From NCBI RefSeq assembly GCF_903914075.1, contig NZ_CAIWNQ010000003.1, forward strand, positions 124,001 through 188,000: a stretch of DNA of 64,000 bases, in the 5' to 3' direction. Position numbers and translations under genes: made by a program. Under the pieces are notes generated by a model. It was given only the letters and a program-made list of their open reading frames with translations, searched no databases and was not told where the DNA came from. Shown here in pieces: positions 39,478-48,877 of the stretch. How positions within the stretch are numbered: position 1 is the stretch's first letter; each line of letters opens with the position of its first letter. This DNA is from Ruegeria sp. THAF57. GTDB taxonomy: Bacteria > Pseudomonadota > Alphaproteobacteria > Rhodobacterales > Rhodobacteraceae.

Positions 39478-40899
39478 TTATGCCGCCGATCCGCCTACAG
39501 TCAGGCCGTCCATCAGGACAGTCGGCTGCCCGACACCGACCGGCACCCATTGGCCGTCCTTGCCACAGGTGCCCATGCCGGGGTCCAGTGCCATGTCGTT
39601 GCCCAGCCCGCGGATACGCTTCAGGGCAGACGGGCCGTCCCCAATCAAGGTCGCGCCTTTGACCGGCGCACCGATCTTACCATTTTCGACCCGGTAGGCT
39701 TCGGTGCAGGAAAAGACGAATTTGCCGTTGGTGATATCCACCTGCCCGCCACCAAAGCCGACAGCCCAGATACCGTCCTTGATATCGGCGACCAGCGATG
39801 CGGGGTCCGCGTCGCCGGCTAGCATGACGGTGTTGGTCATACGCGGCATCGGTTTATGGGCATAGCTTTGACGGCGGCCATTTCCGGTGGGCGCAACCCC
39901 CATCAAGCGCGCATTCTGGCGATCCTGCATGTAACCGGTCAGGATGCCGTCCTCGATCAGAACGGTGCGCGAGCTTGGCGTACCCTCGTCATCAACCGAG
40001 ATCGAGCCGCGCCGGTCCGGGATTGTGCCGTCATCCACCACGGTCACGCCCTTGGAGGCGATCTGCTGTCCCATCAGCCCTGCAAAGGCCGAGCTGCCCT
40101 TTCGGTTGAAATCCCCCTCCAACCCGTGTCCGATGGCTTCGTGCAGCAGAATACCGGGCCAGCCGGGGCCAAGCGCGACCTCCATCACACCCGCGGGCGC
40201 TGGGATGGCGTCCAGATTGACCAACGCGATCCGCAGCGCCTCTTGCGCCTTGTCCTGCCAGTCGGAAGGGTCGATCAGCCCGTCCAGACCTACACGACCG
40301 CCCCCGCCTGCCGAGCCGCTTTCGCGCCGGCCATTCTGCTCGACGATCACCGATATGTTCAGGCGGGTCATCGGGCGTACGTCACGGACGATCACGCCGT
40401 CTGGGCGCAGAATTTCGACCTCTTGCACGGCAGCCGCAATCGTTGCGCTGACCTGAACGACACGGGAATCAAGATCGCGGGCGAAGGCATCAATCTCGCG
40501 CAGGGTCTCGATCTTGACCGGGAAACTGGCGGATTCGATCGGGTCCTCGTCCGTATAAAGGCGTGTGTTGGTGGCGCGCGGCGCTTCGGCCAAGGTGCCG
40601 CCGCCATCACCGACGGCCAGGCGTGTTGTCTCTGCGGCGCGTTTAAGTGCAGGGATTGAGACGTCGGTGGAATGTGCGTAACCCGCCACCTCGCCTTGAA
40701 CCGCGCGCAGGCCGAACCCTTCGGAGGCATCGTAAGATGCAGTGCGCAAACGCCCGTCGTCAAAGACCAGAGCTTCTGATTTTCGGCGTTCCACAAACAA
40801 CTCTCCGTCCTCGGCCCCGGCGGTGGCAGATTGCAAAACCGCAAGCGCTTCGTCGTGGGGAAGGGCGCTTTCAAAGGGGCGAAACGGGTCATTCGTCAT
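39478..40899 (-). CDS. tldD: Metalloprotease TldD
   Basis: TldD with its partner TldE processes peptides such as microcins and degrades short peptides. The 473-residue protein has the zinc-binding helix HEAIGHGLEGDF near residue 235-246 and the C-terminal TldD/PmbA signature (GNDMALDPGMGTCGKDGQ). ATG 40899 (MTNDPFRPF) has AAAGG upstream; the frame runs open to 41133 but would overlap the divergent coxB promoter. No tldE (pmbA) is visible in the window. It is divergent from coxB. Confidence 0.95.
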   Translation of the reverse strand: MTNDPFRPFESALPHDEALAVLQSATAGAEDGELFVERRKSEALVFDDGRLRTASYDASEGFGLRAVQGEVAGYAHSTDVSIPALKRAAETTRLAVGDGGGTLAEAPRATNTRLYTDEDPIESASFPVKIETLREIDAFARDLDSRVVQVSATIAAAVQEVEILRPDGVIVRDVRPMTRLNISVIVEQNGRRESGSAGGGGRVGLDGLIDPSDWQDKAQEALRIALVNLDAIPAPAGVMEVALGPGWPGILLHEAIGHGLEGDFNRKGSSAFAGLMGQQIASKGVTVVDDGTIPDRRGSISVDDEGTPSSRTVLIEDGILTGYMQDRQNARLMGVAPTGNGRRQSYAHKPMPRMTNTVMLAGDADPASLVADIKDGIWAVGFGGGQVDITNGKFVFSCTEAYRVENGKIGAPVKGATLIGDGPSALKRIRGLGNDMALDPGMGTCGKDGQWVPVGVGQPTVLMDGLTVGGSAA

Positions 40900-40917
40900 G
40901 GGTGGGACCTTTCGAGT

Positions 40918-40931
40918 TTGATCCAGATCAA
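40918..40931. promoter_or_regulatory. FNR/FnrL-type binding site in the tldD-coxB divergent promoter
   Basis: The sequence TTGAT-CCAG-ATCAA is a perfect match to the FNR/Dnr consensus TTGAT-N4-ATCAA. It lies in the 175-bp divergent region, 144 bases before coxB and 19 before tldD. Oxygen control of the aa3 oxidase operon by FnrL is the natural reading; activation or repression cannot be told. Confidence 0.65.
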
Positions 40932-41074
40932 AAATAGCGTCTGTTTGACGCAAGCATTTTGCTTTATCTACCACCCGGAATATGGTTTTTAACGCTGCCA
41001 AAGACAACGGGAGAGGTGCGACCGATTCACACCTTTTCGCCAGGGACGCAAAGATCAAACGATCAGGACAGAAA

Positions 41075-41986
41075 ATGAAGAATGCTTTGATGCTTTCGGG
41101 GCTCATGACAGCCCTCTCCAGCCTGCCTGCCATGGCTCAGGAGCTTGAAATTATTGGCAAGCCGGTTGATGGCGGTTTGGGTTTCCAACCCGCCGCCACC
41201 AGCCTGGCCGAGGGGATTCACCGGCTGGACGGAATGATTTTGGTGATCATCACCGCCATCTGCCTGTTGGTTGCCGGACTGCTGGTCTACTGCATCGTGC
41301 GCTACAATAGCCGCGTAAACCCGACGCCGGCGCGATTCTCACACTACACTCCGGTTGAGATCGCTTGGACCTTGGGGCCGATCCTGATTCTGGTCTTCAT
41401 CGGCGCCTTCTCACTTCCGGTTCTGTTCAAGCAGCAGGAAATTCCCGAAGGTGACGTGGTTATCAAGGTCGTCGGCAACCAGTGGTACTGGACCTACGAA
41501 TACGTTGACCATGACTTTGCCTTCGACAGCTATCTGCTGGGCCACCCGGCCACCTTGGACGAGGGTGCGCGCCCGGCTGACGCAGATGTCACGCCGTTCG
41601 TTCTGGATGATGCGATGCGGGCCAAGCTTGCAGATTCCGGCTATGGTGAAGACGAGTGGCTGCTGGCCACGGACACTGCCGTCGTTGTTCCGGTTGGCAA
41701 GATCGTTGTGATGCAGGTGACCGCGTCAGACGTGATCCATTCGTGGACCATCCCGTCCTTCGGGGTAAAGCAGGACGGTGTTCCCGGTCGTCTGGCCGAG
41801 CTTTGGTTCCAGGCCGACAAAGAAGGCGTCTATTTCGGCCAGTGTTCGGAACTCTGCGGCAAGGACCACGCCTATATGCCGATCACCGTCAAAGTGGTTA
41901 GCGAAGAGGCCTATGAGGAATGGCTGCAGGGTGCTCTGGAAGAGTACGCGGGTCAGCCAGCCTCGTATCAGGTTGCCTCGAACTAA
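41075..41986 (+). CDS. coxB: Cytochrome c oxidase subunit II
   Basis: This 303-residue protein is the CuA-bearing subunit of an aa3-type oxidase. A signal peptide (ends AMAQ, about residue 22) and two membrane helices (about 52-76 and 96-118) are followed by a periplasmic cupredoxin domain. The CuA ligands are all present: His222, Cys257, Glu259, Cys261, His265, Met268. The aromatic electron-entry motif is WYWTYEY. ATG 41075 has AGGACAG upstream; the frame opening at 40982 is too early. Subunit I is not in the window. Confidence 0.96.
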   Translation: MKNALMLSGLMTALSSLPAMAQELEIIGKPVDGGLGFQPAATSLAEGIHRLDGMILVIITAICLLVAGLLVYCIVRYNSRVNPTPARFSHYTPVEIAWTLGPILILVFIGAFSLPVLFKQQEIPEGDVVIKVVGNQWYWTYEYVDHDFAFDSYLLGHPATLDEGARPADADVTPFVLDDAMRAKLADSGYGEDEWLLATDTAVVVPVGKIVVMQVTASDVIHSWTIPSFGVKQDGVPGRLAELWFQADKEGVYFGQCSELCGKDHAYMPITVKVVSEEAYEEWLQGALEEYAGQPASYQVASN

Positions 41987-42016
41987 GCCGCAAACGGCCT
42001 AGATTGAAACAAGCAG

Positions 42017-42041
42017 GCTGCGCGGGGATCGCGCAGCTTTT
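42017..42041 (+). terminator. Hairpin between coxB and ctaB
   Basis: An 8-bp stem (GCTGCGCG / CGCGCAGC) with a 5-base loop is followed by TTTT, in the 73-base gap after coxB. It could end part of the transcripts so that the oxidase subunit is made in excess of assembly factors. Confidence 0.55.
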
Positions 42042-42059
42042 GCCCCAAAAGGACCGGAC

Positions 42060-43016
42060 ATGAGCGACGCAAGCATCAATGCCAGCCAAGTGACCGCCAC
42101 GGCGCACGCGGATGAGGCCAGCTTTGGCGATTATTTCGCTTTGCTGAAGCCACGTGTGATGTCTTTGGTGGTGTTCACGGCTTTGGTGGGGCTGGTGGCG
42201 GCGCCGGTATCGGTGCATCCGTTCGTCGGTTTCTGTGCAATCCTGTTCATCGCTATCGGTGGCGGCGCGTCTGGTGCGCTGAACATGTGGTGGGATGCAG
42301 ATATCGACCGTGTGATGAAACGCACCAAGGGCCGCCCGATTCCGGCTGGAAAAGTGCAGGAACGCGAGGCGCTGTCACTGGGGCTGGCGCTGTCGGGCCT
42401 GTCTGTCATCATGCTGGGGCTGGCAACCAATTGGTTCGCAGGGGCATTCCTTGCGTTCACGATCTTCTTTTACGTTGTCGTCTATACGATGTGGCTTAAG
42501 CGCTTAACGCCCCAGAACATCGTGATCGGTGGCGCAGCAGGGGCGTTCCCGCCGGTAATCGGCTGGGTTGCTGCCACGGGTTCGATGTCGATCGAACCTT
42601 GGCTTATGTTCGCTCTGACCTTCATGTGGACACCGCCGCATTTCTGGGCCCTGGCCTTGTTCATGCGCTCGGATTATGACGATGCCGGTGTGCCGATGCT
42701 GACCGTAACGCATGGTCGTCGTGCAACCCGCTGGCACATTCTGATCTATACTGCGCTTTTGGCGCTGCTGGCCGTAGGTACAGCGTTTTCGGGCATTGGC
42801 GGCCCGATCTATCTGATCGTAGCCGTCGTGATGAATGCCTTGTTCCTGCGGGGCGCATGGGCAATCGCGCGCCGGACCGAAGACGACTCAGAAGCTGACA
42901 ACTTCAAGGTTGAGCGGAGCTTCTTCAAGTTGTCGCTGCTGTACCTTTTCCTGCATTTCGGCGCGATTCTGATCGAGGCGTTACTGAGACCTTATGGGTT
43001 AGGAGGCTGGTCATGA
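42060..43016 (+). CDS. ctaB: Protoheme IX farnesyltransferase (heme O synthase)
   Basis: CtaB adds a farnesyl group to heme B to form heme O on the way to heme A. This 318-residue UbiA-family protein has about nine membrane segments. The first prenyl-diphosphate motif is NMWWDADID (75-83), and the second conserved loop runs MWTPPHFWALAL to DYDDAGVPML. The ATG has AAGGACCGGAC upstream. The TGA stop overlaps the next small gene (ATGA). It belongs to the oxidase assembly unit. Confidence 0.96.
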   Translation: MSDASINASQVTATAHADEASFGDYFALLKPRVMSLVVFTALVGLVAAPVSVHPFVGFCAILFIAIGGGASGALNMWWDADIDRVMKRTKGRPIPAGKVQEREALSLGLALSGLSVIMLGLATNWFAGAFLAFTIFFYVVVYTMWLKRLTPQNIVIGGAAGAFPPVIGWVAATGSMSIEPWLMFALTFMWTPPHFWALALFMRSDYDDAGVPMLTVTHGRRATRWHILIYTALLALLAVGTAFSGIGGPIYLIVAVVMNALFLRGAWAIARRTEDDSEADNFKVERSFFKLSLLYLFLHFGAILIEALLRPYGLGGWS

Positions 43017-43174
43017 GCTTGCGAAAAAGCCATGAACTGCATCAGCGCCGGTTCAGCCGCAATCTGGGGGTTGGCCTGACGTTGGCTGCGTTTATCGTGA
43101 TCATCTTCGGTCTGACGATCGTCAAAGTCTCGGGAACCGATTTCAATATGGCAACGCAAGAGGTGCAGAACTGA
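43013..43174 (+). CDS. CoxF-like small membrane protein of the oxidase cluster
   Basis: This 53-residue protein begins MSLRKSHELHQRRFSRN, has one hydrophobic helix (about 19-38) and ends TQEVQN. It overlaps ctaB by 4 bases at its start and ctaG by one base at its end (TGATG), so translation is coupled on both sides. Its place between ctaB and ctaG and its make-up fit the small CoxF-type proteins of alphaproteobacterial oxidase operons. The molecular role of that family is not established. It is short enough to be missed by length-filtered gene calling. Confidence 0.8.
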   Translation: MSLRKSHELHQRRFSRNLGVGLTLAAFIVIIFGLTIVKVSGTDFNMATQEVQN

Positions 43175-43749
43175 TGGCGTTGTCGGGTCCTCAGAAGACT
43201 GTTGCGCAGACCGTTGGCGTGGTGATCCTGATGGGAAGCCTCGCTTGGGCCGCGGTGCCATTTTATGACTGGTTCTGCCGTGTCACCGGGTTTGGCGGCA
43301 CGACCGGTGTGGCCGAGGCCGCGCCTGAGGACATTCTGGACCGTACTGTCACCGTCCGCTTTGATGCGTCCAAAGCCAAAGATATGGCGTGGGAGTTCAA
43401 ACCGGTCGAGCGCGAGATGGAAGTACGCATTGGCGAGACCGGACTGGCCTTTTACGAGGCATTTAATCCGACCGATCGCCCGATTGCGGGGCAGGCGTCT
43501 TACAATGTCGCACCGTATTCTGCGGGCGGCTATTTCCAGAAAATCGCCTGTTTCTGCTTTGAGGAACAGGTGCTCGAACCCGGCGAGCGGGTTCAGATGC
43601 CGGTAAGCTTTTTCGTCGACCCTGAAATGGTCGAGGATCTAGAAGCGAAATATGTGCATACGATCACTCTGTCGTATACATTCTACGAAATTGACCTGCC
43701 CGAGGGCTATGCCGCCCTCGATGCGCAGGCTGATACAACAACGAACTAA
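43174..43749 (+). CDS. ctaG: Cytochrome c oxidase assembly protein CtaG (Cox11)
   Basis: Cox11-type CtaG delivers copper to the CuB site of subunit I. The 191-residue protein has one N-terminal helix (about 9-30), Cys35, and the copper motif CFCF (Cys126 and Cys128) in a beta-sandwich domain, followed by MPVSFFVDPEM. Its start overlaps the stop of the small gene upstream. coxC follows 22 bases later. Confidence 0.96.
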   Translation: MALSGPQKTVAQTVGVVILMGSLAWAAVPFYDWFCRVTGFGGTTGVAEAAPEDILDRTVTVRFDASKAKDMAWEFKPVEREMEVRIGETGLAFYEAFNPTDRPIAGQASYNVAPYSAGGYFQKIACFCFEEQVLEPGERVQMPVSFFVDPEMVEDLEAKYVHTITLSYTFYEIDLPEGYAALDAQADTTTN

Positions 43750-43771
43750 TGCCTTTAGGTGAGGGACGCTG

Positions 43772-44587
43772 ATGGCACACGCTAAAAACCATGATTATCA
43801 CATTCTGGCCCCGTCGATCTGGCCGCTGATCGGCGCGATCGGTGGTTTTGTGATGCTATTCGGAGCTGTCCTGTGGATGCACGGCGTTACGTCGTTCATG
43901 TTCTGGATGGGTCTGGTGGCCGTTCTTTACACCATGTTTGCCTGGTGGTCCGAAGTGGTGGCTGAAAGCCGCGCCGGGGATCACACGCCGGTTGTGCGTA
44001 TTGGCCTGCGCTATGGCTTCATCCTGTTCGTAATGTCCGAGGTGATGTTCTTCTTTGCCTGGTTCTGGTCGTTCTTCAAACATCGTATGTATCCGATGTA
44101 CGATTATGCCGGCACCGAATACATTCAGCCGGATATCCACGCGGTTGATCCGTTCCACCTGCCGCTGATCAACACTCTGGTCCTGCTGCTGTCGGGTTGC
44201 GCGATTACCTGGGCGCACCACGCGCTGGTGCATGACAATGACCGCAAGGCTTTGATCAATGGCCTAGCGATCGGCATTGTACTGGGTATCGCATTTACCT
44301 TCCTGCAAGCGTTTGAATACTATGAACTGCTGGCCCACGAAGGCTGGGAATTCGGTGGCGATCAGTTCTACTCGAACTTCTTCATGGCGACTGGTTTCCA
44401 TGGCGCGCATGTCATCATCGGGACGATCTTCCTGACGGTCTGTCTGATCCGCGCCCTTCGAGGTGACTTTACGCCCGAAAAGCACGTGGGTTTCGAGGCT
44501 GCCGCATGGTACTGGCACTTCGTTGACGTTGTCTGGCTGTTCCTGTTCTTTGCTGTCTACATCTGGGGACAAGCCCCATTGATGTGA
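43772..44587 (+). CDS. ctaE: Cytochrome c oxidase subunit III
   Basis: The 271-residue seven-helix subunit III stabilises the aa3 oxidase. It starts [18 protein letters not shown]. Family marks include [22 protein letters not shown], and [13 protein letters not shown], and the C-terminal [16 protein letters not shown]. The ATG has GGTGAGGGACG upstream. A strong terminator follows after 23 bases. Confidence 0.97.
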   Translation: MAHAKNHDYHILAPSIWPLIGAIGGFVMLFGAVLWMHGVTSFMFWMGLVAVLYTMFAWWSEVVAESRAGDHTPVVRIGLRYGFILFVMSEVMFFFAWFWSFFKHRMYPMYDYAGTEYIQPDIHAVDPFHLPLINTLVLLLSGCAITWAHHALVHDNDRKALINGLAIGIVLGIAFTFLQAFEYYELLAHEGWEFGGDQFYSNFFMATGFHGAHVIIGTIFLTVCLIRALRGDFTPEKHVGFEAAAWYWHFVDVVWLFLFFAVYIWGQAPLM

Positions 44588-44610
44588 CGCCGATCAGGTG
44601 ATCCAAATGA

Positions 44611-44636
44611 AAAAGCCGCCCGTTGGGGCGGCTTTT
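44611..44636 (+). terminator. Rho-independent terminator after ctaE
   Basis: An 11-bp perfect stem (AAAAGCCGCCC / GGGCGGCTTTT) with a 4-base loop runs into a T-run, 23 bases after the coxC/ctaE stop. Confidence 0.88.
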
Positions 44637-44743
44637 TCCTTACTTGGACGCAAGATTGCGCCCCATACAATTGCGCGGTTGCAATCGGGACCGCTCCGCC
44701 CTTAACAAGACGCCGGTTTCTGCAACAAGGTCACGACCCCGCC

Positions 44744-45421
44744 ATGCGCCGCATTTTGTTCCTGCTGATCTTTGGTGTCGCCGGTCTGGGCGTGCTGATC
44801 TCGCTGGGCATCTGGCAGATGCAGCGGCTTGCCTGGAAAGAGGGTGTTCTGGCCGAAATCGACGCACGCATCGCGGCAGAACCCGTGAGCCTTCCGCAGA
44901 CCGTTTCAGCAGATGCTGACAAATACCTTCCCGTGACCGTTTCAGGTGATATGGAGCCGGGGGAAATCCATGTTCTTGTCTCGGTCAAACAGGTCGGGGC
45001 GGGGTATCGGATTATCCAGTCGTTCAGCACGCAGGACCGAACTATTATGGTGGATCGCGGTTTTGTGCCGACCACCGCGAAACAGGCCGAACGCCAGAAT
45101 GGGCCAATGACCGCGACCGGCAACCTGCACTGGCCGGATGAGATCGACAGCTATACGCCCGAGGCCGATATCGACGCCAACATCTGGTTCGCGCGCGACG
45201 TGCCCAATCTGGCCGCCGCGCTTGGGGCAGAGCCGATCCTGCTGATCGCCCGATCGGAAACCGATCCCGGCATAACGCCCTTGCCAGTGGATACGGCGGG
45301 CATCCCGAACGATCACCTGCAATACGCAATCACATGGTTTGGTCTGGCTCTGGTCTGGGCCGCGATGACCGGTTATTTCCTGTGGCGCAACCGCGCCCCT
45401 GCAAAGAGTGAAGAGCAATGA
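44744..45421 (+). CDS. SURF1 family cytochrome oxidase biogenesis protein
   Basis: This 225-residue protein has membrane helices at both ends (about 4-24 and 193-213) and a periplasmic domain between, the SURF1 layout. It keeps GIWQMQRLAWKE after the first helix, VDRGFVP in the middle, and NDHLQYAITWFGLA before the last helix. SURF1 helps insert heme A. It is separated from ctaE by a terminator, so it has its own promoter or depends on read-through. Its stop overlaps thrC by 4 bases (ATGA). Confidence 0.94.
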   Translation: MRRILFLLIFGVAGLGVLISLGIWQMQRLAWKEGVLAEIDARIAAEPVSLPQTVSADADKYLPVTVSGDMEPGEIHVLVSVKQVGAGYRIIQSFSTQDRTIMVDRGFVPTTAKQAERQNGPMTATGNLHWPDEIDSYTPEADIDANIWFARDVPNLAAALGAEPILLIARSETDPGITPLPVDTAGIPNDHLQYAITWFGLALVWAAMTGYFLWRNRAPAKSEEQ

Positions 45422-46806
45422 AATACATCTCGACCCGTGGCCAAGCGCCGGAACTGACCTTTGAAGAGGCGATGCTGACTGGATTGGCCCGCGACGGTGG
45501 CCTGTACCTGCCCGCCGAGATTCCGGTGATGAGCCATGATGAGATCGCGGCATTGGCCGGTCTGCCCTATGAAGAGATCGCGTTCCGCGTGATGTGGCCC
45601 TATGTCAGCGGCTCGTTCTCGGAAGATGAGTTCAAAGACATCATCGCGCGTGCCTATGAAGGCTTCGGTCACGACGCCCGCGCGCCTTTGAAACAGTTGA
45701 ACGAAAACCACTTCCTGCTGGAGCTGTTCCACGGACCGACACTGGCCTTTAAGGACTTCGCCATGCAACTGATCGGTCACCTGTTTCAGGTTGCCCTGAA
45801 GCGGCGCAATGACCGCGTGACCATCGTTGGCGCGACCAGTGGCGATACCGGATCTGCGGCGATTGAGGCGTTCCGGGGTCTGGACGCCGTGGATGTGTTC
45901 ATCCTATTCCCGCATGGCCGTGTGTCCGAGGTTCAGCGCCGGCAGATGACTACGCCTGCCGACAGCAATGTTCATGCGTTGGCTGTGGATGGCGATTTTG
46001 ACGATTGCCAGGCGGCGCTGAAGGATATGTTCAACGATTTCGACTTCCGCGACGGGGTGAAGCTGGCCGGGGTGAACTCGATCAACTTCGCACGGGTGCT
46101 GGCACAGATCGTCTATTACTTCTCGGCAGCCGTCAGCGTCGGTGCGCCGCATCGCAAGGTCAGCTTTACAGTTCCGACCGGCAACTTTGGCGATATCTTC
46201 GCGGGTTATCTGGCCAAGCGTATGGGCCTGCCGATTGACCGCCTGGTCGTTGCAACGAACCAGAACGACATTCTGCATCGCTGTCTCTCGGGTGAGGGGT
46301 ATTTCAAGGGTGACACCATTCCGTCGATCAGCCCGTCGATGGATATTCAGGTCAGCTCAAACTTTGAACGGGCGCTGTATTATGCCTATGGCGAGGATGG
46401 CAGCGCCGTGGCACAATTGATGGATGAACTGAAGACTGGTGGTTTTAACGTCAGCCAGGGCGCAATGGAAGCGCTGCGCGAAAGCTTTGACTCGGGCCGT
46501 GTGTCCGAGGATGAAACGCTTGAGACCATCAAGCAGACGCTAACCCATAGCGCTGAGCTGGTCTGCCCGCACTCGGCCATTGGTATCAAGGTCGGTGAGG
46601 AGCATCGCTCGGCAGAGGTTCCGATGATCACGTTGGCCACCGCACATCCGGCGAAATTCCCGGCGGCGGTTGAGAAGGCGAGCGGGGAGCATCCGCCTCT
46701 TCCATCCCGCATGTCTGATCTGTATGAACGTCCGGAACGGGTGACCCGGATTGCCAATGATCTGGACGCCCTCGAGGATCATATCAAAGGGCATATCGCC
46801 GAGTGA
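45418..46806 (+). CDS. thrC: Threonine synthase
   Basis: Threonine synthase turns O-phosphohomoserine into threonine with PLP. The 462-residue protein is of the long (fungal/proteobacterial) type. The PLP lysine is Lys112 in TLAFKDFAMQ; downstream ATSGDTGSAA holds the PLP phosphate loop. Its ATG overlaps the SURF1 stop, and its TGA overlaps the GTG of the M16 peptidase gene, so three functionally unlike genes are translationally linked. Confidence 0.96.
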   Translation: MKYISTRGQAPELTFEEAMLTGLARDGGLYLPAEIPVMSHDEIAALAGLPYEEIAFRVMWPYVSGSFSEDEFKDIIARAYEGFGHDARAPLKQLNENHFLLELFHGPTLAFKDFAMQLIGHLFQVALKRRNDRVTIVGATSGDTGSAAIEAFRGLDAVDVFILFPHGRVSEVQRRQMTTPADSNVHALAVDGDFDDCQAALKDMFNDFDFRDGVKLAGVNSINFARVLAQIVYYFSAAVSVGAPHRKVSFTVPTGNFGDIFAGYLAKRMGLPIDRLVVATNQNDILHRCLSGEGYFKGDTIPSISPSMDIQVSSNFERALYYAYGEDGSAVAQLMDELKTGGFNVSQGAMEALRESFDSGRVSEDETLETIKQTLTHSAELVCPHSAIGIKVGEEHRSAEVPMITLATAHPAKFPAAVEKASGEHPPLPSRMSDLYERPERVTRIANDLDALEDHIKGHIAE

Positions 46807-48065
46807 CTGTCAGACAAGATCAACTGAAGAACGGATTTCGGATCGTCAGTGAACATATGCCGGGGCTGCAATCTGCGGCCATCGGTATCTGGGTGACCGC
46901 GGGTGGGCGGCATGAGCGGATCGAACAGAACGGTATCGCGCATTTCCTTGAACACATGGCCTTCAAGGGAACCGAGCGTCGTTCTGCGCTGCAAATCGCC
47001 GAGGCGATCGAGGATGTAGGCGGATATATCAACGCCTATACCTCGCGCGAGGTGACGGCCTATTACGCGCGTGTTCTGAAAGATGACGTGGCGCTGGCCA
47101 TGGACGTGATCGGCGACATCGTTCTGAACCCGGTTTTCGACCCGCGCGAGATCGAGGTCGAGCGCGGCGTGATCCTGCAGGAAATTGGTCAGGCATATGA
47201 CACGCCCGACGATGTGATTTTCGACTGGCTGCAAGAGCAGAGCTATCATGACCAACCTTTAGGCCGCACCATTCTGGGGCCGACCGAGCGGGTCTCAGCG
47301 TTTTCGCGTGAGGATCTGTCCGGTTTTGTGTCCGAGCATTATGGGCCGGAACAGATGATCTTGTCGGCAGCTGGTGCGGTGGACCACGACGCGCTGATGA
47401 AAATGGCCGAGAAGATGTTTGGCCATCTGCAACCGCGCAAAGGTTTGATTGCCGAAGCCGCTCGGTTCACTGGCGGGGAAGCCCGACAGCAAAAGGATTT
47501 GGAACAAGCCCATTTCGCGCTGGCTTTTGAAAGCCCCGGCTACCGTGATGATGCGATCTATACGGCCCAGATTTACTCGACCGCGCTAGGTGGTGGAATG
47601 TCCTCGCGCCTGTTTCAGGAAGTCCGCGAGACTCGCGGCCTGTGCTACACGATTTTCGCGCAGACCGGTGCCTATGCCGACACCGGGACCACGACGATTT
47701 ATGCCGGAACTTCGGCAGATCAGGTTGGCGAACTGGCGACCATCACCATCGACGAGATGAAGCGCGCCGCTGATGACATGAACCCCGAAGAAGTTGCCCG
47801 TGCCCGCGCACAGATGAAGGCCGGAATGTTGATGGGGTTGGAAAGCCCATCGAACCGGGCCGAGCGATTGGCGCGGCTGGTTCAGATTTGGGGTGACGTG
47901 CCGCCGCTTGAAGAAACAATCGCCAAAATTGACGCTGTCAGCACCGTTGACGTGCGCGATTTTGCTGAACGTCTGGCGATCAGTGCTCCGGCCGCGCTGG
48001 CCTTGTATGGCCCAGTATCCGGCGCGCCAACGCTGGCTAAATTGCAGGAGAGGCGTGCGGCGTGA
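46803..48065 (+). CDS. M16 family zinc peptidase (processing-peptidase-like)
   Basis: This 420-residue protein has the inverted zinc motif HFLEH (His47, Glu50, His51), the downstream glutamate region REIEVERGVILQEI, and the C-terminal ETRGLCYTI motif of the mitochondrial processing peptidase beta-like group. It starts with GTG 46803 inside the thrC stop (GTGA). Substrates are unknown; the closeness of alphaproteobacterial members to the mitochondrial enzyme is known for the family. A GNAT gene overlaps its stop. Confidence 0.94.
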   Translation: MTVRQDQLKNGFRIVSEHMPGLQSAAIGIWVTAGGRHERIEQNGIAHFLEHMAFKGTERRSALQIAEAIEDVGGYINAYTSREVTAYYARVLKDDVALAMDVIGDIVLNPVFDPREIEVERGVILQEIGQAYDTPDDVIFDWLQEQSYHDQPLGRTILGPTERVSAFSREDLSGFVSEHYGPEQMILSAAGAVDHDALMKMAEKMFGHLQPRKGLIAEAARFTGGEARQQKDLEQAHFALAFESPGYRDDAIYTAQIYSTALGGGMSSRLFQEVRETRGLCYTIFAQTGAYADTGTTTIYAGTSADQVGELATITIDEMKRAADDMNPEEVARARAQMKAGMLMGLESPSNRAERLARLVQIWGDVPPLEETIAKIDAVSTVDVRDFAERLAISAPAALALYGPVSGAPTLAKLQERRAA

Positions 48066-48649
48066 TGCTGTTGGGCCGACGCAAGCTGAAACTTGAGACA
48101 GCGCGTCTTAGCCTGCGCCCGCCGGTTCATTCCGATTTCAACGATTGGGCGGCGCTGCGGCGGGCCTCGAAAGAGTTCCTGACGCCGTGGGAGCCGATCT
48201 GGGCCAAGGATCACCTGAGCCGCAAGTCGTTCACCAACCGGGTCTATTGGGCGCAGCGCTCGGTGGCGAGCGGAACGGCGATCCCATTGTTTCTGTTCCG
48301 GCGCGAGGATGATGTGCTGGTGGGCGCGATCACGCTGGACAACATCCGCCGCGGCCCGGCGCAGGCGGGAACGCTGGGCTATTGGACGGGGCAGGCTTAT
48401 GCGCGCAATGGCTATATGCGCGAGGCGATTGGCGCGGTCGTGCACCATGCGTTCACCCGACTTGACCTGAGCCGGATCGAGGCGGCGTGTTTGCCCGAAA
48501 ATAAACCTTCGCGCGGGTTGTTGGAGCGGTCGGCGTTTAAATATGAGGGCGTGGCGCAGTCCTATTTGCAGATCAACGGTCGGTGGCGGACGCATGTTCT
48601 GTATGCGTGCCTGCGGTCAGATCGGCGTGGCAAGACGGACGCGGGGTAG
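48062..48649 (+). CDS. GNAT family N-acetyltransferase (RimJ/RimL type)
   Basis: The 195-residue protein matches the RimJ/RimL group: TARLSLRPPVHSDFNDWAAL at the N-terminus, GYWTGQAYARNGYMREA as the acetyl-CoA loop, and LDLSRIEAACLPENKPSRGLLE near the C-terminus. Such enzymes acetylate protein N-termini or small amines; the target here is unknown. The start may be GTG 48062 (overlapping the peptidase stop) or ATG 48065. It ends the SURF1-thrC-M16 chain. Confidence 0.9.
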   Translation: MMLLGRRKLKLETARLSLRPPVHSDFNDWAALRRASKEFLTPWEPIWAKDHLSRKSFTNRVYWAQRSVASGTAIPLFLFRREDDVLVGAITLDNIRRGPAQAGTLGYWTGQAYARNGYMREAIGAVVHHAFTRLDLSRIEAACLPENKPSRGLLERSAFKYEGVAQSYLQINGRWRTHVLYACLRSDRRGKTDAG

Positions 48650-48877
48650 GGCGCAGCCAAGGCGTCGAATGCACTTTTGTCTAGTGCCGCCCCGTATTTG
48701 TCAGCATGACTACAATTCACTTACGCCCTCGCGTATTTTCCACCGGCAATGCGATGAGTGCGCAATCAAGCTGACGCCGTTCGTTTGAAGCAATATCCAA
48801 GGTTTTTTGGCCAATCTCCGTCTACTCGACGAATGGTTCTTGTTTGGGTTAGGCTTGGCCTAGCGGAGATATGAACC

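Noticed and set aside
48697-48714. A TGTCA-N3-TGAC sequence before the first adenylate cyclase, similar to the tetR operator dyad.
   Set aside because: The spacer is 3 instead of 4 bases and the right half-site differs, so a dimer would not fit both. Likely chance.
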